Positions 43,701 to 51,177 of a stretch of 58,668 nt of DNA are shown here, piece by piece. Each line of letters begins with the position of its first letter. Position 1 is the stretch's first letter. Made by a program: the position numbers and the translations under genes. Source of the stretch: Paracoccaceae bacterium. Its GTDB lineage: Bacteria; Pseudomonadota; Alphaproteobacteria; Rhodobacterales; Rhodobacteraceae. Under the pieces are notes generated by a model. The model saw only the letters and a list, made by a program, of their open reading frames with translations. It was not told the origin of the DNA and did not search any database. The stretch spans positions 1 through 58,668 of the forward strand of contig CANGHD010000004.1 in the NCBI GenBank assembly GCA_947453525.1. Reading direction: 5' to 3'.

Positions 43701-43888
43701 TGCAAGCAACGGCTGCGAAATCGGTGGCGCTCGCGGCAAAAGAACTGACAGTGGCCGCTGTGTCGCCTTTTGCGAAGACAAAGCTCAACGCAACGCCAAG
43801 GCAAGTCGCCCCCACTCTGAATGCCCCGGGGCTGAATGGCTGCAAGTTCGAATGGTCGGGTCAGGCAGGACGGCTCGTCTGCCCATGA
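40718..43888 (+). CDS. Secreted SH3-like / VWA-like / long coiled-coil protein
   Basis: The ATG at 40718 overlaps the previous stop (TGATG); an in-frame ATG at 40706 is the alternative. The product has 1056 residues. A signal peptide ends near P-A-V-A-D. Residues about 30-85 look SH3b-like. Residues about 170-365 alternate strands and helices with V-L-V-D-G-S-D, a possible degenerate VWA metal site. About 480-960 is almost pure heptad coiled coil rich in A, K, E, Q and S. A low-complexity linker and a short tail with two cysteines follow. It may form a periplasmic rod or spacer for the export complex. The stop is 6 bp from the stop of the converging adaptor gene. Confidence 0.75.
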   Translation: MRGLFLLAAFLLSGPAVADSVIPRVGPLPILAVDGSVSGTANVQFGQKLTILSENSGVLTVQDGSGEQLRVRATDVIAAPKVGLALMPANQPPGSATDRPDLQLWDSAFQLRVFLAGAGSGNLVPSLTIPAGSDLGRVRLPIMSIEKAETSVGSPVTMVQALFPILLKSLDPAGQEQGRKVVLHVLVDGSDYPRPFMVEKLRLLSRALAERPTMLGPELHFTRQILFESGAVHDDGMVSASGLRSEWSAAPETKKKAGLTAALTSALQRMADGIDPTDHAVHLVLILLGPGLSDDAAALKSASAVGASLAARRADGAEIRGILLAQGTPEPNPANGAVLADVAGGAETKLADFGADLLPQLADLTATMTHDSKDNRVKAICTEATADDIPCVIPANSILRPEAASALAPEGHTTWVAVPLWLVSESAPLDLVPDGSVVADVHVNQADIRACAAAGSVWDAGAMACSPTGAGPTADPSGQLAKLQEELITSTSERDAARNTLSLRGSAWNDERADLGRQLASANDDRDAARMEVAKLEAKVASQTAALQDSQNRAAAQAGQLIQLATEALTVKAGLVAARKRDAELSFDLDQRTGELSAAISQLAKLGQADEQKNASLAAAQSRLAAEEDTVKSLAQSLDEAKAAKDDVEAKAAQAQAALQERLISSETRTTALERTTATLSQSLDKERAAKADSEAKAAQAQADLEDRLGSSEKGNAALEAQIAQAQTTIAALMVAKDDVSERLAKAEAETASAEQGLQEKAAEISDLNSKLQTLTGSLEDSAQHLADLDATLADERQHNQTAQADAAAEIIRLNGEVADLAKTGDVNATLLAQSHDAQARLTRIEAENDALAKANADAASKLKTLSSAAGLANAKVVLVSQDLAVTRQKLEATLTESMAQIEALQEQVKALTKTRGDLSDSVALLSAEKDRAAAAFQAERDTLVKRIGDLQAQLSTLLVDSDQPVSTTDPSAAAVSPPLGAETALRPKPRPTGLQATAAKSVALAAKELTVAAVSPFAKTKLNATPRQVAPTLNAPGLNGCKFEWSGQAGRLVCP
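42663..42858 (+). repeat. Duplicated 46-codon unit in the coiled coil
   Basis: The 19-nt string beginning gccgcgcaggctc occurs at 42671-42689 and again at 42809-42827, inside a longer similar unit (A-K-A-A-Q-A-Q-A ... S-S-E). The spacing is 138 bp, or 46 residues, so the heptad register is nearly kept. This is a recent internal duplication that lengthens the coiled coil. Confidence 0.7.
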
Positions 43889-43894
43889 GACGCG

Positions 43895-44728
43895 TCAGAA
43901 AGGAACGATCTCCAGCCGGCAGCGCTGCCCGGCTACAATGTGGCTGTCGGAATTCGGTAGCGCAACGCGCACCCCAAACGTTCGTGACGCGGAATCAAAC
44001 ATGGCGTCGACCATGAGTATTCTGGCGTCGATGACTGAATTCACAGGATATTCTGGATGGATGCGGACTTCGCTCGCCGCATGAACGCTGTCGTAAAGTG
44101 CGGCGGGAAGGTAGGCATCGACGTAGATCGGGTCAGTTTGGGCAAGGACGGCAACGCTGTGGTCCGCGGTTGCATATCCGCCCGCTGAAAGGGTGACATC
44201 CGTGACAACGCCGGCGAAAGGCGCGCGGATTACGGTGTTTTCGACAGCGACACGGGCTCGCTCGGTTTCGGCCCGCAGCGCCATTGAGTCTACCTCAGCC
44301 TGCCGCAGTTGGGATGTGGCAAGGGCATAGTCGTTTTGGAGCGACTCGAGTTTGTCGGGGCTTTGCGCATTCCGCTGAACCAAAGTCTCTGCCCGAACGA
44401 GTTGAGCTTTCGTGAAAATGACCCGTGCGGTTTGGGCGTCGATCGCCGCAGTCGAACCAACCCGAGCTTCCAGAATCTTGAGTGCTCCTCGCTCCATGGA
44501 CGAATCGATCTGGGCAATCACATCGCCCTTGGCCACCCTTTGGCCCTTTTCAACTTCGATGGAACTGATCACGCCGGGCGTGCGCGGGCTGAGTTCCACG
44601 ATGTTCGCAGCCTCCATCACACAATCGAAATCGGTTTCTGCATGCAGTGGACATGCGGTTAGCACAAGGAACCCGACGGTCACGAAGTTGCGCCGCTTGG
44701 CGACGATTGGAGAAGGACGTCGTGTCAT
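43895..44728 (-). CDS. HlyD/MacA-like periplasmic adaptor, possible lipoprotein
   Basis: The 277-residue product has an N-terminal hydrophobic segment. It contains L-T-A-C (Cys26), which fits a lipobox; signal peptidase I cleavage after L-H-A is the alternative. The lipoyl half-motifs (P-G-V-I-S-S-I-E-V and A-P-F-A-G-V-V-T-D-V) flank an alpha-hairpin, followed by a beta-barrel with D-P-I-Y-V-D-A-Y. This is the usual order of RND/MacA-type adaptors, at the short end of the family. It sits 21 bp after the radical SAM gene and is likely co-transcribed. No pump is adjacent on this strand. The MacB-like transporter at 51174-53318 is a candidate partner. Confidence 0.85.
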   Translation of the reverse strand: MTRRPSPIVAKRRNFVTVGFLVLTACPLHAETDFDCVMEAANIVELSPRTPGVISSIEVEKGQRVAKGDVIAQIDSSMERGALKILEARVGSTAAIDAQTARVIFTKAQLVRAETLVQRNAQSPDKLESLQNDYALATSQLRQAEVDSMALRAETERARVAVENTVIRAPFAGVVTDVTLSAGGYATADHSVAVLAQTDPIYVDAYLPAALYDSVHAASEVRIHPEYPVNSVIDARILMVDAMFDSASRTFGVRVALPNSDSHIVAGQRCRLEIVPF

Positions 44729-44749
44729 TGCGATACTCTACCGAGATTT

Positions 44750-45703
44750 TTACAGTTTGGTTGCCGAAGAAAGCGGTCGCAGCCTGTCAGCTTCGTCCCC
44801 GAAACGGCGGACATACGCGGTGGTCAGGCCAAGGCACTCGCTAGATGCACAGACCGAGCGGTGCGGGCAAGTGTGAAACCCGTTGCGATCAAAGCCTATC
44901 CAGAATGCATCGTCGATGATCAGTTGCGGCTGCTTGTTCACAAGAACCGCCCGATCGTCGTCGAACAGACATTCTGGCACGTTCTTGACTTCCACGAGCC
45001 GCCCCGCCGCGTGCGCTGCCGTGATAGCCGCACGCAGGGGGAGCATTAGTTCTGAAAGAGGAACGCACAGCGACTTTAGGTCGATTTCTTCCATTGGAAA
45101 GAAATTCCAGAACTCATGCTGCACAACAGAGCGATAGCCCTGAAATGCTGCAACGACACCGGGAAGCTCCGCCACGCTTTCAGAGGTGATCACCGTATTC
45201 GTTATGACCGAAACCTGCGGGTAGTGCCTCTCGATCAGTTCAAGGCCTGCCCGCATCCGGCGCCAGGATCCGGCTACTTTGGTGATTGCATCATGTTTTG
45301 CTTCGTTACCTGCGGTCACCGATACGAAGAATTCGTTGACACCGGCTGCAACCAATCGGTCCAGGTAGGCATGCCGTTGCAATTGCATCCCATGGGTCTG
45401 GACCCGAATACGTTCAAATCCCGCATCCCGAGCGCGGGCCACGATTTCGGGAAGGTCGTGACGCAGCGTTACCTCCGCACCTGTCAGCACAATTCCGATC
45501 CAGGGGCGTTTGTCTTTTTGAGCCTGAAGCACAACGTCGAATTGTTCACCCGATGTCGGCTGCAGCTGCGACATCGTTCCCTCAATCATGCAATGCGTGC
45601 ATCGCAAGTTGCAGCGAAACTCCAGTGTTACCGAAACCCAGCTGGCACTGTCATTTGAGAATGTTCTGGGCAAGTTGGTCTCGGCAAGCCGCGATGGTTC
45701 CAC
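44750..45703 (-). CDS. Radical SAM enzyme with C-terminal auxiliary-cluster cysteines
   Basis: The 317-residue product has the radical SAM motif C-N-L-R-C-T-H-C (Cys31, 35, 38) that binds the 4Fe-4S cluster cleaving S-adenosylmethionine. V-L-T-G-A-E-V-T follows as the expected glycine-rich SAM loop. Four further cysteines at 245, 279, 285 and 290 suggest a second iron-sulfur cluster of the twitch/SPASM type, often used for peptide modification. The likely substrate is a peptide or protein of this locus, but nothing names it. The GTG start at 45703 has no near ribosome site. GAGGAG (45727-45732) sits 5-8 nt before in-frame ATC/ATT codons at 45721/45718, so a non-standard start is possible. Confidence 0.85.
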   Translation of the reverse strand: MEPSRLAETNLPRTFSNDSASWVSVTLEFRCNLRCTHCMIEGTMSQLQPTSGEQFDVVLQAQKDKRPWIGIVLTGAEVTLRHDLPEIVARARDAGFERIRVQTHGMQLQRHAYLDRLVAAGVNEFFVSVTAGNEAKHDAITKVAGSWRRMRAGLELIERHYPQVSVITNTVITSESVAELPGVVAAFQGYRSVVQHEFWNFFPMEEIDLKSLCVPLSELMLPLRAAITAAHAAGRLVEVKNVPECLFDDDRAVLVNKQPQLIIDDAFWIGFDRNGFHTCPHRSVCASSECLGLTTAYVRRFGDEADRLRPLSSATKL

Positions 45704-45726
45704 GTCGAATGACTGAATGATCGTAT

Positions 45727-45732
45727 CTCCTC
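45727..45732 (-). promoter_or_regulatory. Ribosome binding site that does not match the GTG start of the radical SAM gene
   Basis: GAGGAG on the minus strand lies 23 nt upstream of the GTG at 45703, but 5 nt before ATC (45719-45721) and 8 nt before ATT (45716-45718), both in frame. An in-frame TGA directly precedes it, so no other start codon is available upstream. Confidence 0.5.
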
Positions 45733-45828
45733 ACTGGAACCCTGCGCCCGCTCCAGAAAAACATGACAGTCTGCCAGAGAGAAGAGAAGCCCGCCATTCG
45801 AGGGGCAGGTGGCGCTTCGCGCGAAGGT

Positions 45829-45844
45829 GATCGCACTTGCGATC
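45829..45844. promoter_or_regulatory. Palindrome in the divergent promoter region, candidate operator
   Basis: GATCGCA and TGCGATC form 7-bp perfect arms around a 2-bp centre. A second inverted repeat, CACTC/GAGTG with a 4-nt centre, follows at 45852-45865. They lie between the divergent radical SAM and secreted-protein genes. A shared operator for a dimeric regulator is a reasonable guess. Confidence 0.45.
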
Positions 45845-45978
45845 TTTTCCACACTCTCTGGAGTGCGATTTAAGTATCTAAGGATAATTCGCAAATGCCT
45901 CGGCGCGCTTGTCTGCCGCCGCGCAGCAATGAAAGAATGCCTGTGGAACCGTGGATATATTGAAGGATGGTTTATCGT

Positions 45979-46770
45979 ATGCTGCGCAACATTACGATGG
46001 TCTGGCTTTCAGCCTTTCTGGGTTTGACGCCCGTGGCCGTATTGGCCAACGAGCTGCCGCCCTCGGTCGCGGCTGCCGCCGCGACATTGCGGAACCTCGG
46101 TTATGACGACGTGGCCGTAAGTTTCCGTGTGTTCGGCGGCTATGTACTGCAGGGGAAAATGGGCGGTGATTTTGCAATGGTCGCGCTTTCCGCCGACGGT
46201 AGGACGCTGGAACGCATCGAGTTATTCCACGACCTGGATGCCAATGGCGTGTTCGGTCAGGACGAGACACTTGGCTCAAATGAGACTGCACCGGTTGAAG
46301 CGATGATCTGGGCGGCTTTGAACGACCCCAGTTCCATAGAAGTACCGGTAGAGAGCGACACGCGACCGGAAGTCGGACCAAACGATTTATATATTCCTGG
46401 CTTTGCGCAGAAATCCCAAGTCTCTGTCGCCCGAAATTCCCTGCAAGCAAACGCCTATGAAACACTGGGATTCGGAACGCCTGCCGTCTTCGAGAGCAGA
46501 ACCGAAACATCCATCGAAACGCTGGGACAACAAGACTACGGTGTGAAAGTCGATCAGGTGACTTCTCTCCCGGGTTTGCGAGTGGAGGACAAGGTGACGG
46601 TTACGAGCCAACCAAGGCGTAGTACGGCATCATTTACAGAGCCAGACGTGGACGCAATCCAAGACAGCATTGTAAACGCAACACCCGATGCCGTTGCTCT
46701 CAAGGACTCGATTATGTCAAAGGTTCCTACGTCTGAAGATATCCTTTTGGCCATTGTTGCGCCGCCGTGA
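45979..46770 (+). CDS. Secreted protein of unknown function
   Basis: The start chosen is the ATG at 45979, with AAGGA 11 nt upstream (45963-45967); the ATG at 45967 has no ribosome site. The 263-residue product has a signal peptide ending near V-L-A-N-E. A PepSY-like opening (A-A-T-L-R-N-L-G-Y-D-D-V, then strands) is followed by D-L-D-A-N-G-V-F-G-Q-D-E, which looks like an EF-hand/dockerin calcium loop. The rest is polar and probably flexible. No family was recognised. It is divergent from the radical SAM operon and probably co-regulated through the region between them. Confidence 0.7.
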   Translation: MLRNITMVWLSAFLGLTPVAVLANELPPSVAAAAATLRNLGYDDVAVSFRVFGGYVLQGKMGGDFAMVALSADGRTLERIELFHDLDANGVFGQDETLGSNETAPVEAMIWAALNDPSSIEVPVESDTRPEVGPNDLYIPGFAQKSQVSVARNSLQANAYETLGFGTPAVFESRTETSIETLGQQDYGVKVDQVTSLPGLRVEDKVTVTSQPRRSTASFTEPDVDAIQDSIVNATPDAVALKDSIMSKVPTSEDILLAIVAPP

Positions 46771-47004
46771 CTGAATCTGCACGAAAGATTTCAAATACGC
46801 GAATGTGGCGCGCCAAAAGATATAAAATTATCGTTCGGTGTGCCCAAGCTATGCTTCTGAAAGACCTTTGGAGTCTTGCAAAGATATGCGGTTCATGGCG
46901 TCTAGACCGCACGCATCTTGTATTGGGGCTACCGTCGCTCGGTTAGATTGACCAGTGACCCGGTTAAGCCTGTCGAAAGACGAGAGCAGAAATAGGAGAT
47001 CCAA

Positions 47005-47739
47005 GTGTCCAAACAGCTTTTGATTTACGAGCGCGTCGCTCCCCTCTCGTCTGATCTTCACCGCAATCTTTCGGTGAAAGTGACGGATAAATTCGACTTT
47101 GCTCGCGACCTGAATTCTGTGCCGCTTCTTGCCGCTGAATTCACCTCCGCTGTGCCCAATCATCCGATCGTCTTTGCCGGCGAAGGCGACGCCACGTTTC
47201 CGGCTGTCTTGCTTGGGCTTCAGGACGGGGCAAACAAGGCTGTGGACGCCGAAGGCAACTGGACGGAGGGCTATGTACCAGCCTTCCTGCGTCGCTATCC
47301 GTTCATCTTTTCGCAAAATGAAGGCAATTTCACGCTTTGCATCGACGAGACCTATCCGGGGATCAACCGGGAAGGGCGTGGCGAGCGCTTGTTTGACGCC
47401 GATGGCGAGCGGACCCAGTACCTGCAAAACATGCTGACATTCGTTTCGCAATTCCAGGCGCAATTCGAGCGGACCCGCTTGTTCTGCAAGCGGCTGAACG
47501 ATCTGAACCTTCTGGAGTCAGCGCAGGCGCGCTACAACTCGGCGGATGGGCGTTCAGGCACACTGAGCGGTTTCATGACCATCAACCGTGACCGTCTCAA
47601 AGCGATCCCGGAGGCGATCCTGAAAGAGATGTTTGCCACTGACGAGCTGGAATTGTGCTACGTTCACCTGCATTCGCTACAGAACGTTTCCCGCCTGGGG
47701 ATCAAGACTGCCTCACCGCTTCCTGCCGAAGCCGCGTGA
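47005..47739 (+). CDS. SapC-family protein
   Basis: The GTG start at 47005 has a strong AGGAGA (46994-46999). The 244-residue product matches the SapC family along its length: V-P-L-L-A-A-E-F, then H-P-I-V-F, then L-G-L-Q-D-G-A-N, then G-Y-V-P-A-F-L-R-R-Y-P-F and L-C-I-D. SapC was named from the Campylobacter fetus S-layer export gene cluster and its biochemical role is not settled. There is no signal peptide, so it should be cytosolic. It heads an operon in which the next gene starts inside its stop codon. Together with the giant surface protein upstream this supports a surface-layer export context. Confidence 0.88.
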   Translation: MSKQLLIYERVAPLSSDLHRNLSVKVTDKFDFARDLNSVPLLAAEFTSAVPNHPIVFAGEGDATFPAVLLGLQDGANKAVDAEGNWTEGYVPAFLRRYPFIFSQNEGNFTLCIDETYPGINREGRGERLFDADGERTQYLQNMLTFVSQFQAQFERTRLFCKRLNDLNLLESAQARYNSADGRSGTLSGFMTINRDRLKAIPEAILKEMFATDELELCYVHLHSLQNVSRLGIKTASPLPAEAA

Positions 47740-48713
47740 AAGGGCATGACGCAACCGCATGGGCAGATCTTCTGCCCATGCACATCCCTGCAATTCAGGT
47801 GCTTGACCGCCTGCTCCGCTGTGGCTGGCCAGAGGCTTCGGCGCCAGCCGGTTTGGTCACCGAGGCACGATGCTTCTTGCCGCAGCTCATGGGTGAAGAC
47901 CCCAAAGCATCCGCCCTCCACGACTTTCTCCGCGCCGAGATGGCGGCGGATCGTGAAGGCGTACTTGCCCGGTTGTCGTTTTTGCGCTCGGTCTTTCGAG
48001 ACGTGGCGTTGCACGGCGACCTGATCTTCGCCGACCCCGAAGCCTTCATGATTCAATCTGAAACATTTTCGCTATTTAACTACGCTCTCGCGGGAGACCT
48101 GTCGGAAGCCGCGATTGGAGCCACACGACCCTGGGTGGCCTATGTGTCAAATCTGACGCGCACAGAGACGCCGTTTCTTTTGCCTCTTATCTCGATTCCC
48201 GATCGTGCGCTTGTGTTGGAGCCGGGCGGCAACAGCGGTGTCTTTGCCCGCGCACTGATCGCCGAACGGCATCCGGCACAGCATGTCGTGATGGACCTTC
48301 CTGCCGTTTGCGAATTGGGCCGTCGGCGCGGCTCGGCACCGGGCTTGTCCTTTCTTGCCAAAGACATGCGACGTGGCGGCTGGCGCGATGCGGCCGGTTT
48401 CGCTCCAGATGTCATCCTGTTCAAATCGGTTTTGCATGATTGGCCCGAAGCCGAAGCGGAACACATCTTGTCCCAAGCCATCCAAGCCCTCGCGCCGGGC
48501 GGACAGATTGTTATTGCGGAACGATCTGCGTTTCGCGGAATGATCGGCGGCACGGCGATGGACTATGCCAACATGGTCTTCGCGGCGTTCTTTCGCGACC
48601 CGCAGGTCTATGAGACGCTGCTAAAGCGTCTGTGTTCGGACCTCAACATGACAGTTTCGTATACCGTGATCGACACCGAGTGGTACGTGTTGACAGCAAG
48701 GATGGCGGCATGA
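47736..48713 (+). CDS. O-methyltransferase-like protein
   Basis: The GTG at 47736 overlaps the SapC stop (GTGA). The product has 325 residues. It has an N-terminal helical region and a Rossmann SAM-binding domain. Motif I reads V-L-E-P-G-G-N-S-G (160-168), where families such as CrtF/plant O-methyltransferases usually have V-D-V-G-G-G-x-G. The catalytic-region L-H-D-W (233-236) is intact, and H-V-V-M-D-L-P-A-V also fits. Probable activity is SAM-dependent O-methylation of a small molecule or protein group. The substrate is unknown. The gene is wedged between SapC and a kinase, both by 4-nt overlaps. Confidence 0.8.
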   Translation: MKGHDATAWADLLPMHIPAIQVLDRLLRCGWPEASAPAGLVTEARCFLPQLMGEDPKASALHDFLRAEMAADREGVLARLSFLRSVFRDVALHGDLIFADPEAFMIQSETFSLFNYALAGDLSEAAIGATRPWVAYVSNLTRTETPFLLPLISIPDRALVLEPGGNSGVFARALIAERHPAQHVVMDLPAVCELGRRRGSAPGLSFLAKDMRRGGWRDAAGFAPDVILFKSVLHDWPEAEAEHILSQAIQALAPGGQIVIAERSAFRGMIGGTAMDYANMVFAAFFRDPQVYETLLKRLCSDLNMTVSYTVIDTEWYVLTARMAA

Positions 48714-49303
48714 CACCCCGTAACCCCGTCATCTCCATCAGCGGCATTCCTGGCTCAGGCAAGACACGCGCTTCCCGCAGTCTCGCTGCGCGTCTGGAAG
48801 CGACCTATCTTTCGTTCGATGATTTCGAAACACTGACGGAGCGCGATGCGGCGCATACCATGGAATGGTTGAAACGTGGTGCGCCCGCGCATGAAATGTA
48901 CGATCCCACGCTTGATGACATTCTGGTGGCACTGGCAGAACTGGGTCCCGTCGTCTTCGAGACTCCATTGGGTCGTCAACTGCCGGCACACTCTGCCGTG
49001 ATCACATGCGCGATTTGGCTTGAAGTGGATCGCGACATTGCGCTTGCGCGCAAATTGACCCATACACTTTCCCCCTGCGATTGGTCATCGGCCGCCGAGA
49101 TGTCCGATTGGCTGGGGCAGTTCCTCTCGCACTATCGACAGTTGGTCCGGCCATGCCTCGAAATGCAGGCAGAGCGGGTTCGCCCCCTCTCGGACTATAT
49201 CGTCGACGGAACAATGTCTTGCAACGCCGTGGATGCGACAATTGACCAGATCGTCGGGGTTCCGAAGAGTGACCGGCAAACGCTCGACTTGGAAAGAGCA
49301 TGA
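48710..49303 (+). CDS. Small P-loop kinase-like protein
   Basis: The ATG at 48710 overlaps the methyltransferase stop (ATGA). The 197-residue product has a Walker A G-I-P-G-S-G-K-T at 12-19, then S-F-D-D-F-E (a base/Walker-B-like site), and later helical sequence ending in I-D-Q-I. Size and layout fit zeta-toxin/AAA-type small-molecule or nucleoside kinases. The substrate is not predictable. Coupling to SapC, the methyltransferase and an ABC transporter suggests it modifies the same molecule they handle. Confidence 0.75.
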   Translation: MTPRNPVISISGIPGSGKTRASRSLAARLEATYLSFDDFETLTERDAAHTMEWLKRGAPAHEMYDPTLDDILVALAELGPVVFETPLGRQLPAHSAVITCAIWLEVDRDIALARKLTHTLSPCDWSSAAEMSDWLGQFLSHYRQLVRPCLEMQAERVRPLSDYIVDGTMSCNAVDATIDQIVGVPKSDRQTLDLERA

Positions 49304-49326
49304 GCCGCGCTGACAATGGAGAGAAG

Positions 49327-51177
49327 ATGACACTGCGGGGAACAACCTTCTGGCTGAGCTCTCTTTGTTTGCTCGCCGCCCTAGATTTCATCGCAAGCCC
49401 TGTGGGGGCGTGCACGTCCGACCAGATGGCGCGTACGTCGGACGGCTTTGTCCGAAAGGTTGTTGCGGGTTCGGACCGGATCACGGCGCAGGCTGAAGCC
49501 GGCACTGGGAGCACCGTGTTTACCCTAGAATTGTTGAAGCCCTACTATGTCATCTGCGACGAGAACGGTTTTCTCAAAGTGACTGACCTTGCGGCCTTGA
49601 CGGTGGCCGAGGCCGAAACCGGTCTGACAGGCTATGTTCACAAAGAGCAGATCTACGAATGGCCGACAGCCGAGGGACTGGCCTTTTCAGATCTCGCCTT
49701 CCTGGGCGGACGGCCCGAGATCACAGCCTGGGACAACCGCGACGCCTTGTTGCGCTATATGGAAAGTGGCGACGACACCGCCAATCCTCCGACGTTCCGC
49801 GAGAACATTGACGCGACGTTGAAGCGTGAAAAGAGTTCGCGACCCTATCCGGTGTTGGCTTCCGGGGATGGCAAGATTCTGGGTCGGATGGATCGGCGCT
49901 ACTTCGACGTTCTGCTTCCAGCCGCCATCCGAAAATCTGACGCCTTGGTTTTGAAAGATGGCGACTTGGCTGAAGCGAAGCATGCCCTGACCACGGCGAC
50001 GATTGTGATCGCGTTTGATGCAACGGGCTCCATGGAAAGTTTTGCCCGCGCCGTGGCCACGAGCCTTTCCGATGCCATCGACAAGCTTCCGCAAGAAACG
50101 CTCGACTCCCTGCGGATCGGCTTCGTTTTTTACCGCGACGCGGCGGACGCGGTGCCGGTGCTGGCCGTGCCTGCGGTGCCGTTGAAAGACGCATCGGCCG
50201 AACTGGAAAAGGAATCCGTCACCATGTCCGGCGGGGGCGATGACGCCGAGCCTGTGCTGGACGCGGTGCAGTATGCTGCGCAGTTGTACGACTGGCCTGC
50301 GGACTCAGGCAAGAAGATCATCGTCGCCGTTCTCAACGACGCGGCCCATCCAGCGACAACCGGGGCACTCGATCCAAAAGGTCGCATTCCAGTTGGCGTT
50401 GATGCCGCTGGCGTAGCCCGTGGGCTTTTTGAAAAGGGCATACCGGTGATTTCCTTGCAGGCCGGTCCGAAGGCGGGGGAGCATCTGGTCGAAATCCTGG
50501 GAGCCCTCGCCCGTGAAACTTCGGGCACTTTCGTACCCTGGAAAGACGGCGTCGATGCAGCAACGATCGCCGGTGCGTTCTCGAACGTTCTGCAGGATCG
50601 CATGCAGAAGGAAATCAACGCCGGCAAGGACGTCGTCGACAAGGTCTACGACTTTAATGGATCGCCCGCCATTCCGCTGGAAGTGATCGATGGCGAGAAG
50701 ATGGAGCGGTTGCGCGAATCCGGTGTTGCCTTTAACATCGCCAAAGGTGAGGACGGGGTTCTGGTGCAACCGGGCTACATGATCGAAACACCCGATCTGT
50801 TGGATCCGCGGTTCCAGATTTCGAAGGACACCCTGCTTGAATTGATCAACTTGATGTCGGTTCTGGCGGTGACCGGAGTAGATTCCGAGTCGCTTCACCG
50901 GTCCGTCGCGGAATCTCTCGCGGCAATTGCGGGTGAGAAGGTCGACCCAAGCGAAACCATCGCACAGACCCTGACGCGCCAGCTTGGCGTGAAATTTCGG
51001 TCGGGACTTCTTGAATTCAACCTCGAATACCTTGACGCCCTGACACCGGCCGAGCGGACCAGCTTTGCCAAGCGCCTGCAAGACGCCGCAGCCGGACTTG
51101 ACGCGTTCCTCAATGCAAATATGGCGACCTTTGACACAGGAGACGCCGTTTGGATGCCGGTCTCGTCCCTGCCATGA
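49327..51177 (+). CDS. Secreted SH3-like / VWA-domain protein
   Basis: The ATG at 49327 (GGAG at 49318-49321) is preferred because it gives a clean signal peptide ending near P-V-G-A. The ATG at 49300, overlapping the kinase stop, is the alternative. The product has 616 residues. About 35-110 looks SH3b-like. A VWA domain spans about 225-425 with metal site D-A-T-G-S-M (231-236), the DxSxS-like MIDAS variant common in bacterial VWA proteins. A mostly helical C-terminal region follows. VWA domains mediate metal-dependent protein binding. The protein is probably periplasmic or surface-exposed. Its architecture echoes the N-terminus of the coiled-coil protein at 40718-43888. The ABC gene starts in its stop codon. 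Confidence 0.85.
   Translation: MTLRGTTFWLSSLCLLAALDFIASPVGACTSDQMARTSDGFVRKVVAGSDRITAQAEAGTGSTVFTLELLKPYYVICDENGFLKVTDLAALTVAEAETGLTGYVHKEQIYEWPTAEGLAFSDLAFLGGRPEITAWDNRDALLRYMESGDDTANPPTFRENIDATLKREKSSRPYPVLASGDGKILGRMDRRYFDVLLPAAIRKSDALVLKDGDLAEAKHALTTATIVIAFDATGSMESFARAVATSLSDAIDKLPQETLDSLRIGFVFYRDAADAVPVLAVPAVPLKDASAELEKESVTMSGGGDDAEPVLDAVQYAAQLYDWPADSGKKIIVAVLNDAAHPATTGALDPKGRIPVGVDAAGVARGLFEKGIPVISLQAGPKAGEHLVEILGALARETSGTFVPWKDGVDAATIAGAFSNVLQDRMQKEINAGKDVVDKVYDFNGSPAIPLEVIDGEKMERLRESGVAFNIAKGEDGVLVQPGYMIETPDLLDPRFQISKDTLLELINLMSVLAVTGVDSESLHRSVAESLAAIAGEKVDPSETIAQTLTRQLGVKFRSGLLEFNLEYLDALTPAERTSFAKRLQDAAAGLDAFLNANMATFDTGDAVWMPVSSLP

Noticed and set aside
45628-45894. Minus-strand 88-codon frame overlapping the start of the radical SAM gene
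   Set aside because: Its start would be TTG with only a weak ribosome site, and most of it covers the divergent promoter region with the palindromes. A precursor peptide for the radical SAM enzyme was considered, but nothing in the sequence supports it.
46767-46946. 59-codon frame starting in the stop of the secreted-protein gene (GTGA)
   Set aside because: Codon use is AT-rich and unlike neighbouring genes, there is no ribosome site, and the stretch looks like a promoter region for the SapC operon.
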